This document shows, piece after piece, positions 1-9,187 of a stretch of 12,739 bases of DNA. Made by a program: the position numbers and the translations under genes. Under the pieces are notes generated by a model. The model did no database searches and had not been told where the DNA came from. It saw only the letters and a program-made list of their open reading frames with translations. This stretch comes from DASSCW01 sp036556695 (lineage in GTDB: Bacteria; Chloroflexota; Limnocylindria; QHBO01). How positions within the stretch are numbered: the first letter of the stretch is position 1; each line of letters opens with the position of its first letter. The stretch spans positions 1 to 12,739 of the forward strand of contig DATBIY010000005.1 of assembly GCA_036556695.1 (NCBI GenBank), read 5' to 3'.

Positions 1-30
1 CCGCCCGCTCTACCACTGAGCTACGCCGGA
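1..30 (-). tRNA. tRNA, 5' part only (runs off left edge); possibly tRNA-Asn
   Basis: Read on the minus strand, these 30 bases form the start of a tRNA: a 7-nt acceptor strand TCCGGCG, TA at positions 8-9, a D-arm GCTC-AGTGGTA-GAGC with the GG of the D-loop, a G at position 26, then GGCGG as the 5' side of the anticodon stem. The window ends just before the anticodon loop, so identity cannot be read. A first base T and a GGCGG anticodon stem are seen in bacterial tRNA-Asn, which makes Asn a guess only. The mature 5' end is set at base 30 because that gives exact canonical spacing. Confidence 0.85.
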
Positions 31-46
31 ACGTGCTCCGGCCAAT

Positions 47-62
47 CCGCCGGGTCCGGCGG
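47..62 (-). terminator. GC-rich hairpin between the NicO gene and the tRNA
   Basis: CCGCCGG (47-53) and CCGGCGG (56-62) are perfect inverted complements separated by GT, so the real RNA loop would open by one or two pairs. It lies 44 bases past the NicO stop and just before the tRNA on the same strand. No T-tract follows. It may end the NicO operon or act in processing of the tRNA transcript. In DNA this GC-rich, a 7-bp stem could also arise by chance. Confidence 0.35.
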
Positions 63-105
63 GGATGATAGCCCTGCCTCGCCGGACGGGTCAAAGCGCC
101 GATGG

Positions 106-1554
106 TCAGCCCAGGCGGGTAACCGCGGTCACCGCAAGCACCAGGCCGATCCCCAGCACCAGCATGCCTGAGCCGATGGGCACCAGCCGCGCGGCGCGCT
201 GCACGAGCAGCGGCGCCTCACCGGGCACGTGCCGGCCCAGCCAGTCGCGGGCGAGCGTGGTGGCCACCGCGATGCCACCCAGCACCAACGCCATCCCGAC
301 GCCGAAGGCGCCGATCAGCGCCAGCCCGAAGGTCAGGCGCCCGGTGGTGATGCCCGCCAGCAGCACGATCAGCGCCGATGCGCTGGGCACCAGGCCGCCG
401 GCCGCGCCCAGGAGCGCCACGCCGCGCACGCTCACCTCCGAGCGGTGCGGATGCGGGTGCGGATGCTCGTGCCCGTGGTCGTGGTTGTGGTCGTGCTCGC
501 GATGGTGGTCGTGCGTGTGCGAGCGCCCGCCCGCACGCAGGGCGCGGACCACCAGGCCGATGCCCAGCGCGGCGGTCAGCGCGCCGGAGGCCACCGTCAG
601 CCAGCCGATGGCCGTCTCCGGCAGCAGCAGCTCGCCACCGGCCAGGACCAGGACGCCCAGAACGAGCACCCCGGCTGTGTGAGTGGCGGCCACCGTGATG
701 CCCAGCGCCAGCGCCTGCCGCACCGTGCCGCGCGAGCCGACCAGGTAGGCGGCCACCAGTGTCTTGCCATGACCTGGCGAGACTGCGTGCGCGGCGCCCA
801 GGCCGGCCGCCAGCAGCAGGGCCAGGATGACGAGCTGCGGGGACAGGTCGGCGCCCACCAGCGCGCCCAGCGGGTCGCCGGCAGTCGGCGGGAGGGTTGA
901 TGGCCCGGCGGGCGCGGCCACCGTTGACGTTCCAGCGCCAAGCACGAAGGCAGCTCTTCCCTGCCGCACGTCGGGCGGCGATTCGAGCCGGTCGGTCGGG
1001 TAGCTGGTCAGCAGGGCAGACGGGCTGGCGGCCGGCACATCAGCATCGAAAAGGCGCACGCCGGCGCCGGCGGCGATGGTCACCTCGCGCCAGCCGACAT
1101 GGCCGTCATCGGTCGAGTCGGTCACGGTCAGCGTTCCGGAGCCCACGCCGCCGAGGTCGGCCGCGAAGTGACACTCGAGCCGCAGGGTGGACAGGCCGCC
1201 GGCGCCCACGGGGAAGGTGAGCGGCGGCGACCCATCGGCAGCCAGCAGGATCGGCTTGGCGTCAAGCGCCAGCTGCAGAGCTGCCTGCGCCGCATCGCAG
1301 TGGGCGGTCGCGTAGGAGCGCTCCTCGTCCGCTGTCCGGCGGCCGTCCGCGTCGGCGTCGATGACCTCGATCTCGGTGAAGGCCGGGATCTCGGCCATGT
1401 CCACGATGTAGCGAAGCTCGGCGCCGTCAGTCGCGACGGTCACCGCCACCGCCCGGTTGACGGTGTAGTTGCCCAGCGGGTGGGCGGCGGCAGGTGCCGC
1501 CATGGCGAAGAGCAGCGCCGCGGCGGCGGCTAGCGGCAGCAGCAGGCGCCTCAC
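106..1554 (-). CDS. NicO/RcnA-type nickel/cobalt exporter with periplasmic N-terminal domain and His-rich loop
   Basis: A 482-residue integral membrane protein, probably a divalent metal (Ni2+/Co2+) efflux or transport protein of the NicO family. Residues 1-24 are a signal peptide ending AAA before HPLGNY, so the mature chain would begin with histidine. Residues 25-235 form an extracytoplasmic domain containing an EF-hand-like loop, DADADG at 66-71 with Glu77 at loop position 12. About six membrane helices follow. The first carries the NicO signature HAVSPGHGK (256-264), followed by GSRGTVRQA and THTAGV. Residues 346-370 hold 13 histidines in 25 positions, the typical metal-sensing loop between helices. 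The start is GTG at 1554, with GGAGG 7 bases upstream (1562-1566) and a GTGA overlap with the TPR gene stop, so translation is probably coupled. The family call is strong; metal specificity cannot be read. Confidence 0.9.
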   Translation of the reverse strand: MRRLLLPLAAAAALLFAMAAPAAAHPLGNYTVNRAVAVTVATDGAELRYIVDMAEIPAFTEIEVIDADADGRRTADEERSYATAHCDAAQAALQLALDAKPILLAADGSPPLTFPVGAGGLSTLRLECHFAADLGGVGSGTLTVTDSTDDGHVGWREVTIAAGAGVRLFDADVPAASPSALLTSYPTDRLESPPDVRQGRAAFVLGAGTSTVAAPAGPSTLPPTAGDPLGALVGADLSPQLVILALLLAAGLGAAHAVSPGHGKTLVAAYLVGSRGTVRQALALGITVAATHTAGVLVLGVLVLAGGELLLPETAIGWLTVASGALTAALGIGLVVRALRAGGRSHTHDHHREHDHNHDHGHEHPHPHPHRSEVSVRGVALLGAAGGLVPSASALIVLLAGITTGRLTFGLALIGAFGVGMALVLGGIAVATTLARDWLGRHVPGEAPLLVQRAARLVPIGSGMLVLGIGLVLAVTAVTRLG

Positions 1555-2936
1555 GCCGCGGCCTCCAGGCTGGCCAGCTCCGCGCGTGCCCGCTCCAGCT
1601 GGAGCGGGGGCAGCATGGCGCCGCCGCGGACCGCCAGACGCAGCAACGGCAGCGCAACGTCGCGCTCACCGCGGGCGGCGGCGATCAGGCCGGCGTGGTA
1701 CGCGATCCGTGGATCGGGCGTGCCCAGTGCCATGGCGGCAGTCGCCTCGGCTGCGGCCTCGTCCAGCTGCCCGGCGTTGAACAGCGCCCAGGCTAGGGCG
1801 TCGTGGCCGTAGACGTCGCCCCGGACGGCCAGCTCGGCGCCTGCGCGGCGCACGGCGGCTGCCAGATCTCGCCCGTGATCCGCTGCGAATAGAGTCAGTT
1901 GCCGGTCGTAGACCGAGCCGTTGGCCGCGGACAGCTGCGCGATGCCGTCCACCAGACGGTACTGCGCATCCGCGTCGCGCTGGCGGCCGGCCAGGGCGTA
2001 CAGGTCGCCAAGAGCGGCGACCAGCTCCGGCTGGGGCAGCCGGGCAGTGGCCGCCTCGAGCAGCTGCGTGGCCTCGGGGTCGCGGCCTGCCACATGGTGC
2101 ACCGCGGCAAGGCCGGCCATGGCTGGCACGTAGTCGGGCTGCACGGCCAGCGCCCGGTCGTAGGCGGCCGCGGCGCCGTCCAGGTCGCCGGTCGCGCGGC
2201 GCAGATCGCCGAGCTGCAGGGCGTAGAACGCCTCGGCGTCGGGCGCGCCGGCGGCACGCGACTCGTCTTCTGCGCGGGCCACAAGACGGATCGCGGCGTC
2301 GGGATCGCCCGTCAGGAAGGCCAGGCGCCCGAGGCGGCTCCATGCAGCCGGCGACGGCGCCAGCCGGGCGAGCTGCTCGTAGCGCTCCCGCGCGCCGTCC
2401 ACGTCGCCGGTCTCCAGGCGCGCGTCGGCGGCCACACCCAGGGCGGCCAGGTTGTTCGGATCGTCACGCAGCACGTCGTCCGCTCGCTGCAGTGCGCCGG
2501 CGAAGTCGTGGAGCGCGAACGCGACCTGGGCACGCCGCACATCGACCTGTGGGGGATAGGGCGCCGTCTCCGCCGCGGAATCCAGGGCGGTGGCGGCGCG
2601 GGTCAGGTCGTCCAGGTCGCCGGTGGCGCGCGAGCGGTCGAGGTAGGCATCGGCCAGGTTGATGAGGTCCAGGTACGAGCCGCCGGCGGCAACGCGCTTC
2701 TCCCAGAAGTCGACCCGCTCCGCCGGCGGCAGCAGGCCCAGCGATCCGCGCGCATCGAGCTGGGGCGCCGGCGCCAGGGGCTCGGGCTCGACCGCGGGAG
2801 CGGCCGCCGGTGCGACCGGCGAGCCAGGGAGCGGGAGGCGGCTGGCCAGCAGCACGACCAGGACGGCCAGCCCCACGCCCACCAGGCGGGCAACGCGGTG
2901 ACGGGGGCTGGAGATCGGCAGGCGAAGGGTGGTCAT
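1551..2936 (-). CDS. Membrane-anchored tetratricopeptide repeat protein
   Basis: A 461-residue protein from the ATG at 2936, chosen because it places a basic segment (SSPRHRVAR) directly before one hydrophobic helix (about residues 17-32), a signal anchor. The reading frame stays open to a GTG at 2990, but that start lies inside a strong hairpin and adds residues unlike an export signal. After an Ala/Pro-rich linker (to about residue 75), the rest is helical repeats of TPR type, with recurring patterns such as ALGDLYALAGR, AAAAYDRALAVQPD and ALAWALFNAGQLDEA. I estimate seven to nine repeats. The role is probably a protein-protein scaffold on the outer face of the membrane. It lies between the DUF4331 gene and the NicO gene and overlaps the latter by 4 bases. 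No clear Shine-Dalgarno precedes 2936, so the start is less certain than the family. Confidence 0.85.
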   Translation of the reverse strand: MTTLRLPISSPRHRVARLVGVGLAVLVVLLASRLPLPGSPVAPAAAPAVEPEPLAPAPQLDARGSLGLLPPAERVDFWEKRVAAGGSYLDLINLADAYLDRSRATGDLDDLTRAATALDSAAETAPYPPQVDVRRAQVAFALHDFAGALQRADDVLRDDPNNLAALGVAADARLETGDVDGARERYEQLARLAPSPAAWSRLGRLAFLTGDPDAAIRLVARAEDESRAAGAPDAEAFYALQLGDLRRATGDLDGAAAAYDRALAVQPDYVPAMAGLAAVHHVAGRDPEATQLLEAATARLPQPELVAALGDLYALAGRQRDADAQYRLVDGIAQLSAANGSVYDRQLTLFAADHGRDLAAAVRRAGAELAVRGDVYGHDALAWALFNAGQLDEAAAEATAAMALGTPDPRIAYHAGLIAAARGERDVALPLLRLAVRGGAMLPPLQLERARAELASLEAAA

Positions 2937-2972
2937 GGAATCGTCGTCACATGTCAGAGGGGTTGGTGCGGG

Positions 2973-3010
2973 CCGACCCGCCGCCGGCACGGCGCCGGCG
3001 GCGGTATCGG
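2973..3010 (-). terminator. Strong hairpin between the DUF4331 and TPR genes (attenuator or partial terminator)
   Basis: CCGCCGCCGGC (2978-2988) pairs perfectly with GCCGGCGGCGG (2994-3004) around the 5-nt loop ACGGC. CCGA (2973-2976) and TCGG (3007-3010) extend the stem past a small bulge. It begins about 15 bases after the DUF4331 stop and ends 36 bases before the TPR start. No T-tract follows on the minus strand. It could reduce read-through, giving more DUF4331 protein than TPR or NicO protein, or protect the 3' end of an upstream mRNA. Confidence 0.5.
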
Positions 3011-3025
3011 TCCATCAAGCGTCCG

Positions 3026-4123
3026 CTAGTTCGGCAGGCCGACGTACGGGAACGACGAGCGAAGGGCGCTGTCGTTCGCGACGCAGTCGCTGAGCGGCGT
3101 GTTGGCCACCACGGTGAGCGCCACGTCGATGACGTCATCGGCCAGGGCGCGACCGTTCAGCATCGCGAAGTTCGCGGGCTGAGTGGTGTCGTAGGTGATG
3201 ACGTCCGGCAGCAGGGCGCCGGCAATGGCATCACCGTAGGCCGCTGGATCGGGAGCGGTCCCGGCCAGCGTGGTGATCAGCTCCACCACACCCGACACGT
3301 CATCGCTGTAGTCGGCGACGTCGTTGCGCGGCAGGGCGCGGTTATACGCGTCCTTGGTCGCATCGGTGTGGTTGAACACGGTATTGATGGTGGGCAGGCC
3401 CATGCGCTCTACCTGGGTGCGCATGCCGTTCTCCTTGATGGTGGTGCGAGCCCACACCTTCACCGTGCCACCGCCGAGTGCCGAATCCGGCACCTCGAGC
3501 ACGATGGCCGAGCCGTTCAGGCCGTTGAAGAAGTTCGTGGGCGCAGGGTTCGTGCGGGTGCAGTCCACCAGGCCGCCCAGGTCGCCAAGCCCCCCGCCGC
3601 CGAGGAGCGTGGCCTTGAAGGTGTTGAACCTGGCCAGGTCGAAGAAGAACGGATCGTCGGCCAGCCCGGCGAAGGCCTTGCCACCACCGGCCAGCGCGGT
3701 GTTCGTGCCGGTCCAGGCGCCCCGAACCAGGGTGTCGCGGTCGCCGTGACCGCGCCGATAGACGGCGTACTTCTGCGCGCCGTTGCGGCGGACACCCTCG
3801 AACTTGACCTGGTAGCGGAAGTCCTCGATGGCGTCGCCGCTGGTGTCGATCATGAAGTCGTACGACGCGCCCTGCCGGAACGTGGTCGGCGACAGGATGC
3901 CGGCGGCCGGGTTCACGGTCATGACCAGGACGGTCTTGGAGGCATTCGAGCCCTGGAAGACGTAGACGTCGTTGATGTCGATGCGGCCGTCCTTCTTGAC
4001 AGTGGGCGCATCCAGGTGGTCGGCGGCGTCGACGCGCAGGGCGTTCGAGCCGATGACCATCGCGGCCGCGGCCAGCACCACGATGAGTGCGGCGCTGACG
4101 GCGCGAAGAGTGAGCGTGCGCAT
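3026..4123 (-). CDS. Secreted DUF4331 family protein
   Basis: A 365-residue protein from the ATG at 4123. Residues 1-33 form a signal peptide or anchor (MRTLTLR, a long hydrophobic stretch rich in Ala, Val and Ile, then VDAADH). The mature start carries the DUF4331 hallmarks: DHLDAP, then DINDVYVFQG a few residues later, followed by repeated beta-strand-like segments (VLVMTVNP, YDFMIDTSGD, YQVKFEG). The molecular function of DUF4331 is not known; it is found in secreted proteins, often beside TPR and HupE/NicO-type genes. The reading frame extends to 4192, but that extension is not signal-like, and GAGAAGGAG (about 4137-4145) supports the 4123 start, although the 13-nt spacing is long. It is the first gene of the set and the best placed to be its effector. 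The family call is firm; the role is unknown. Confidence 0.88.
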   Translation of the reverse strand: MRTLTLRAVSAALIVVLAAAAMVIGSNALRVDAADHLDAPTVKKDGRIDINDVYVFQGSNASKTVLVMTVNPAAGILSPTTFRQGASYDFMIDTSGDAIEDFRYQVKFEGVRRNGAQKYAVYRRGHGDRDTLVRGAWTGTNTALAGGGKAFAGLADDPFFFDLARFNTFKATLLGGGGLGDLGGLVDCTRTNPAPTNFFNGLNGSAIVLEVPDSALGGGTVKVWARTTIKENGMRTQVERMGLPTINTVFNHTDATKDAYNRALPRNDVADYSDDVSGVVELITTLAGTAPDPAAYGDAIAGALLPDVITYDTTQPANFAMLNGRALADDVIDVALTVVANTPLSDCVANDSALRSSFPYVGLPN

Positions 4124-4245
4124 GATGAAAATCGAGCTCCTTCTCAGGTGGGGAACGGGGTCGCACGCGGGCTGAGTGCCGCGCGCGGGCATGGGGAATC
4201 AGGGCAGGCAGAACCGATAGGCCTCTTCCCTCCGGTGTTCGGGTG

Positions 4246-4314
4246 CCGGCGCGCCGGGCGCCGACATTCAGAGTTCGGAGGGGATACGGGTCACCCGGTG
4301 CCTTGCATCACCGG
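4246..4314 (-). promoter_or_regulatory. Inverted repeats upstream of the DUF4331 gene (possible operator or leader region)
   Basis: The non-coding stretch between the DUF4331 start and the rpoD stop (4124-4380) must hold the DUF4331 promoter. It contains a 12-bp palindrome CCGGCGCGCCGG (4246-4257), a short operator-like repeat CGGGT-C-ACCCG (4287-4297), and CCGGTG/CACCGG (4295-4300 and 4309-4314) around an 8-nt spacer. I find no convincing -35/-10 pair. The repeats could be operators or leader RNA hairpins; GC-rich chance is a real alternative. Confidence 0.3.
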
Positions 4315-4337
4315 CACATCTGATTGGCCGATGCCCC

Positions 4338-4365
4338 CGAACGGCGGCCGAGCGGCCGCCGTTCG
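4338..4365 (-). terminator. Perfect 13-bp inverted repeat after rpoD
   Basis: CGAACGGCGGCCG (4338-4350) and CGGCCGCCGTTCG (4353-4365) are exact inverted complements around AG. The repeat starts 16 bases past the rpoD stop on the minus strand, where an intrinsic terminator is expected. No T-run follows on that strand (GGGGCATCGG comes next), as with the other hairpins in this window. The symmetric form would work on either strand. It probably insulates the DUF4331 operon from rpoD read-through. Confidence 0.7.
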
Positions 4366-4380
4366 TATCGGTCCCGCGAC

Positions 4381-6543
<2,163 letters not shown>

Positions 6544-6547
6544 GGGC

Positions 6548-8365
6548 TCAGCTCCTCCTCTCGCCGGCCAGTGCCGCCGACGGCTTGATCGCCTGTTCGA
6601 GCTGCTCTCGTTCGAGATGCAGCACCTGGAACTGTCGTTCGAGATCCTGGAACGCGGACCGGTCGGGGTCCTGCGCACCGACGCTGATGAGTGCCTGCAG
6701 ATCCGCCAGGCGTTCCTGCACCTGCTCCTTGCGGAGGCGAAGGAGGCAGATCCGCAGCGACTCGCGGTCGATGTCGAGCTCGGGGCGCAGGCCCCGGCTG
6801 CGTGCCGACGCCAGCAGACTGCGCGCCAGCTCGGCGGTCGCCGGATCGAGGCCGGCGACGAACGGCTCCAGCTCGGGACGCCCCTTCGGATCCGCGTTGA
6901 CTTCACCGATCCACGCCTCGCCCAGCGCGCGGGCCCACTGGTCGCGCAGTGGCAGCTCCCTGCCGTCCTGCTCGGCGGCCAGCGCCGGGTTGAGCAGCAG
7001 CAGGGTCAGCGCCTCGCGCTCCAGCGGCCCGAGCATCGGCTCGCCGCCGTCGCGGGGTGCGGTCTCGATCGGCCGGACCGGCACGGTGCGCGGGCCACGG
7101 GCCAGCTCCTCGCGCAGCACCCGCTCGTCGATGCCGGCCAGCTTCGCCAGCCCGGGCACGTACGAGTCCTGCTCGACTCGGTCCGGGATGCGACGCAACA
7201 GGTCCAGCATGCGGCGCGTATAGGTGCTGCGGCCTTGCGGATGCCGCATGTCGACCTCCTCGGCCGCGCGCTGCATGAAGTACGGCAGCAGCTCCGCCGC
7301 GTCGGCGACGGCGGCGCGCCAGCCTTCGGGATCGGTGCGGATGAACTCGTCCGGGTCCTTGCCAGCGGGTATGCGGATGACCCGCACCTTGCTGACCACC
7401 GGGCCGAGCTCCTCCAGCAGGCCCCTCTGCGTTGCCGTTTCGCCGGCCAGGTCCACGTCGTACGCCAGCGCCACCGCATCCGCGAAGCGCGTGGCCAGCG
7501 CCACCTGGCCGGCGGTGAGCGCCGTACCAAGGCTGGCGACGACATTGCCGAAGCCCGCCTGGTGCGCGGCCATGACATCGGTATAGCCCTCGACGATCAC
7601 CGTCAGCTTCTCCCGGCGGATGGCCGGTCGTGCCAGGTCGATGGCGTACAGCGTCTGGCTCTTGTCGAACAGCGGGCCCGCGGGTGAGTTCAGGTACTTC
7701 GGTCCGTCGAGGCCCGGCAGGATGCGGCCGCCCAGCCCGATGGCCCGGCCGGTGGCGTCGCGGATGGGAAAGATCACCCGACCGCGGAAGCGATCGATGA
7801 CGCCGCCGCGGTTCGACGGGCTGGCCAGGCCGGCGGCGGTCAGCTCGTCCGCCGTGAAGCCGCGGGCCAGCAGCCGCTTCGTGAGCATCTCCCAGTTGTT
7901 CGGCGCGTAGCCCACGGTGAATTTCTCGAGCGTTTCCGTGCTGAAGCCGCGCTCGGCGAGGTAGTCGCGCGCCCTGGCACCCTGCGGCGTCTGGACCAGC
8001 ACCTCGCGGTACCAGGTGATGGCCGCCTCCAGCGCCTCGCGCAGCCTGGCACGGCGCCGATCCTCCCGGGCGCTGCGCTCGGACAGTTCGACGCCGGCCT
8101 TCTCGGCCAGTCGGGCCAGCGCCTCGCGGAATTCCAGGCCGTCGCGCTTCATCAGGAAGGTGAAGATGTCCCCGCCCTCGCCGCAGCCGAAGCAGTGCCA
8201 CGACTCGCGCTCGGGACTGACGATGAACGACGGCGTCCTCTCGGCGTGAAACGGGCACAGCCCCTTGTAGGCGGAGCCGGCGCGCTTGAGCGCAACCGTC
8301 TCGCCCACGATGTCAAGCACAGGAAGCTTCGATTTGATCTCGGCGGGGATGCCGGAGGAAGTCAC
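6548..8365 (-). CDS. dnaG: DNA primase DnaG
   Basis: A 605-residue primase, normal length for the family, which makes RNA primers at the replication fork. The N-terminal CHC2 zinc domain has Cys37, His40, Cys58 and Cys61 (CPFH..WHCFGC). The core includes RFRGRVIFPI and PKYLNSP. The TOPRIM domain has EGYTD with Glu259 and the metal-binding D-x-D at Asp303 and Asp305 (YDVDLAG), followed by GKDPDEFIR. A helical C-terminal domain, expected to bind DnaB helicase, fills the rest. Asp-Val-Asp replaces the more common Asp-Gly-Asp, but both acids are kept. The start is GTG at 8365; the only Shine-Dalgarno-like bases are a GAGG about 12 nt upstream. It is the first gene of the dnaG-rpoD operon and is divergent from the sigma-like gene at 8570. 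No rpsU precedes it. Confidence 0.97.
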   Translation of the reverse strand: MTSSGIPAEIKSKLPVLDIVGETVALKRAGSAYKGLCPFHAERTPSFIVSPERESWHCFGCGEGGDIFTFLMKRDGLEFREALARLAEKAGVELSERSAREDRRRARLREALEAAITWYREVLVQTPQGARARDYLAERGFSTETLEKFTVGYAPNNWEMLTKRLLARGFTADELTAAGLASPSNRGGVIDRFRGRVIFPIRDATGRAIGLGGRILPGLDGPKYLNSPAGPLFDKSQTLYAIDLARPAIRREKLTVIVEGYTDVMAAHQAGFGNVVASLGTALTAGQVALATRFADAVALAYDVDLAGETATQRGLLEELGPVVSKVRVIRIPAGKDPDEFIRTDPEGWRAAVADAAELLPYFMQRAAEEVDMRHPQGRSTYTRRMLDLLRRIPDRVEQDSYVPGLAKLAGIDERVLREELARGPRTVPVRPIETAPRDGGEPMLGPLEREALTLLLLNPALAAEQDGRELPLRDQWARALGEAWIGEVNADPKGRPELEPFVAGLDPATAELARSLLASARSRGLRPELDIDRESLRICLLRLRKEQVQERLADLQALISVGAQDPDRSAFQDLERQFQVLHLEREQLEQAIKPSAALAGERRS

Positions 8366-8396
8366 GCGGAGAACAGGCCTCGGTCTGGGTAGGGCG

Positions 8397-8446
8397 TTGT
8401 CAAGGGGTTTGTCAATAGCTGCAGGCCAATTCTAGCCGATTGTCAA
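8397..8446. promoter_or_regulatory. Three copies of TTGTCAA in the dnaG / sigma-like divergent intergenic region
   Basis: The 204-base divergent region (8366-8569) is AT-richer than its surroundings just upstream of dnaG. It holds TTGTCAA at 8397-8403, 8409-8415 and 8440-8446; on the minus strand each reads TTGACAA and matches a sigma-70 -35 box. The middle copy, with a 17-bp spacer, leads to CTACCC, a weak -10, so it is a possible dnaG promoter. Because all three share an orientation, they could also be binding sites for a regulator. For the plus-strand gene, GGGTACACT (8514-8522) is the only -10-like element I see, with no good -35. Confidence 0.45.
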
Positions 8447-8569
8447 GCACGGCGCCAGCGTTTTCATGCTTTCGGCCCCCATCTCTGGCCTCGTCCCGAT
8501 GAGTGGACTTCACGGGTACACTCGACGCGACTGCACCACACCAGACTGGACTTCTCCACACCGGAGGAC

Positions 8570-9187
8570 ATGCACACGTCGTTCGCCCCCGCCCACGGTG
8601 ATCCGAGAGTTGCAGATCTGCTGCGCGCTGCGTTTCGCGACGTTCATGGCGCCCGCCTTCATGGATTCGCGCTGCTGCTGACCCTCGGCGACCGTGAGCA
8701 CGCGGCCCAGCTGGCCTCGACTGCAATGACCTCGGGTGTGGCCCGCGCGTCGGAGCTCCGGCATCCCGAGCGAGCAGCGGCCTGGCTGCGGGCCCGCGTC
8801 CTGCGCGACGCCCGGCGGCTGCCGGCCCGGCCACGGAGCGTCCACGATCGCAGCGCCGTCCTCGCCGAGCTGGGCATGGCGCAGGCGGCCACCAACGCGC
8901 TGGCACAGCTGAGCATTGACGAGCGCGCAGCTCTCGTCGCATCGGCCGTGGAGCGGCTCGACCCCGGCGACGTGGCCACCGTGGTCGGTCGCAGCGACAC
9001 CGCGGCGCGCAAGCTGGTGCTGCGCACCCGGCAGCGCTACCTGGGTGCGGCTCTGCATTGGCTGGGTGACGCAGCGGCGCCGGCCAGCGGTGGAGCGATC
9101 GCGGAGCGGGTCCAGGAGGCGGCTGCCTCCGCCCTCGGCGGTGTCGCGGCGATCCGCGCCAGCGGCGCAACAGGCGGCCCGCCGTGA
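8570..9187 (+). CDS. ECF-type sigma-70-like protein (divergent)
   Basis: A 205-residue protein resembling a degenerate ECF sigma factor. Residues about 20-83 align with region 2 (HGFALLLTLGDREHAAQL, then AAWLRARVLRDARR in the place of the region 2.4 WLxxIAxN segment). About 112-160 aligns with region 4 (ALAQLSIDERAALVAS, then DVATVVGRSDTAARKLVLRTRQRYL as the helix-turn-helix). A basic/Pro linker joins the two. The usual acidic DxxQ/ExF core-binding signature is weak, so binding to RNA polymerase is not assured. The ATG at 8570 has GGAGG only 2 bases upstream, unusually close. Its stop overlaps the next gene by GTGA, the normal arrangement for a sigma/anti-sigma pair, and that partner has a zinc anti-sigma motif. 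It is clearly paralogous to the N-terminal half of the fusion protein at 9862. A sigma-like HTH regulator is the safe description. Confidence 0.75.
   Translation: MHTSFAPAHGDPRVADLLRAAFRDVHGARLHGFALLLTLGDREHAAQLASTAMTSGVARASELRHPERAAAWLRARVLRDARRLPARPRSVHDRSAVLAELGMAQAATNALAQLSIDERAALVASAVERLDPGDVATVVGRSDTAARKLVLRTRQRYLGAALHWLGDAAAPASGGAIAERVQEAAASALGGVAAIRASGATGGPP

Noticed and set aside
445..540. Repetitive GTGGTCGTG-like tract that resembles a repeat array
   Set aside because: It is the alternating His codons (CAC/CAT with Asp/Glu/Pro) of the histidine-rich loop of the NicO gene; no spacer-repeat structure, not CRISPR.
6544..6906. Upstream extension of the rpoD frame into dnaG
   Set aside because: The extension translates to Arg/Ser-rich sequence lying fully inside the dnaG C-terminal domain; the GTG at 6543 has an ideal Shine-Dalgarno.
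8504..8554. Direct repeat TGGACTTC (8504-8511 and 8547-8554) upstream of the sigma-like gene
   Set aside because: Eight bases, 43 apart, with unrelated flanks and no spacing typical of an operator; too weak to call.
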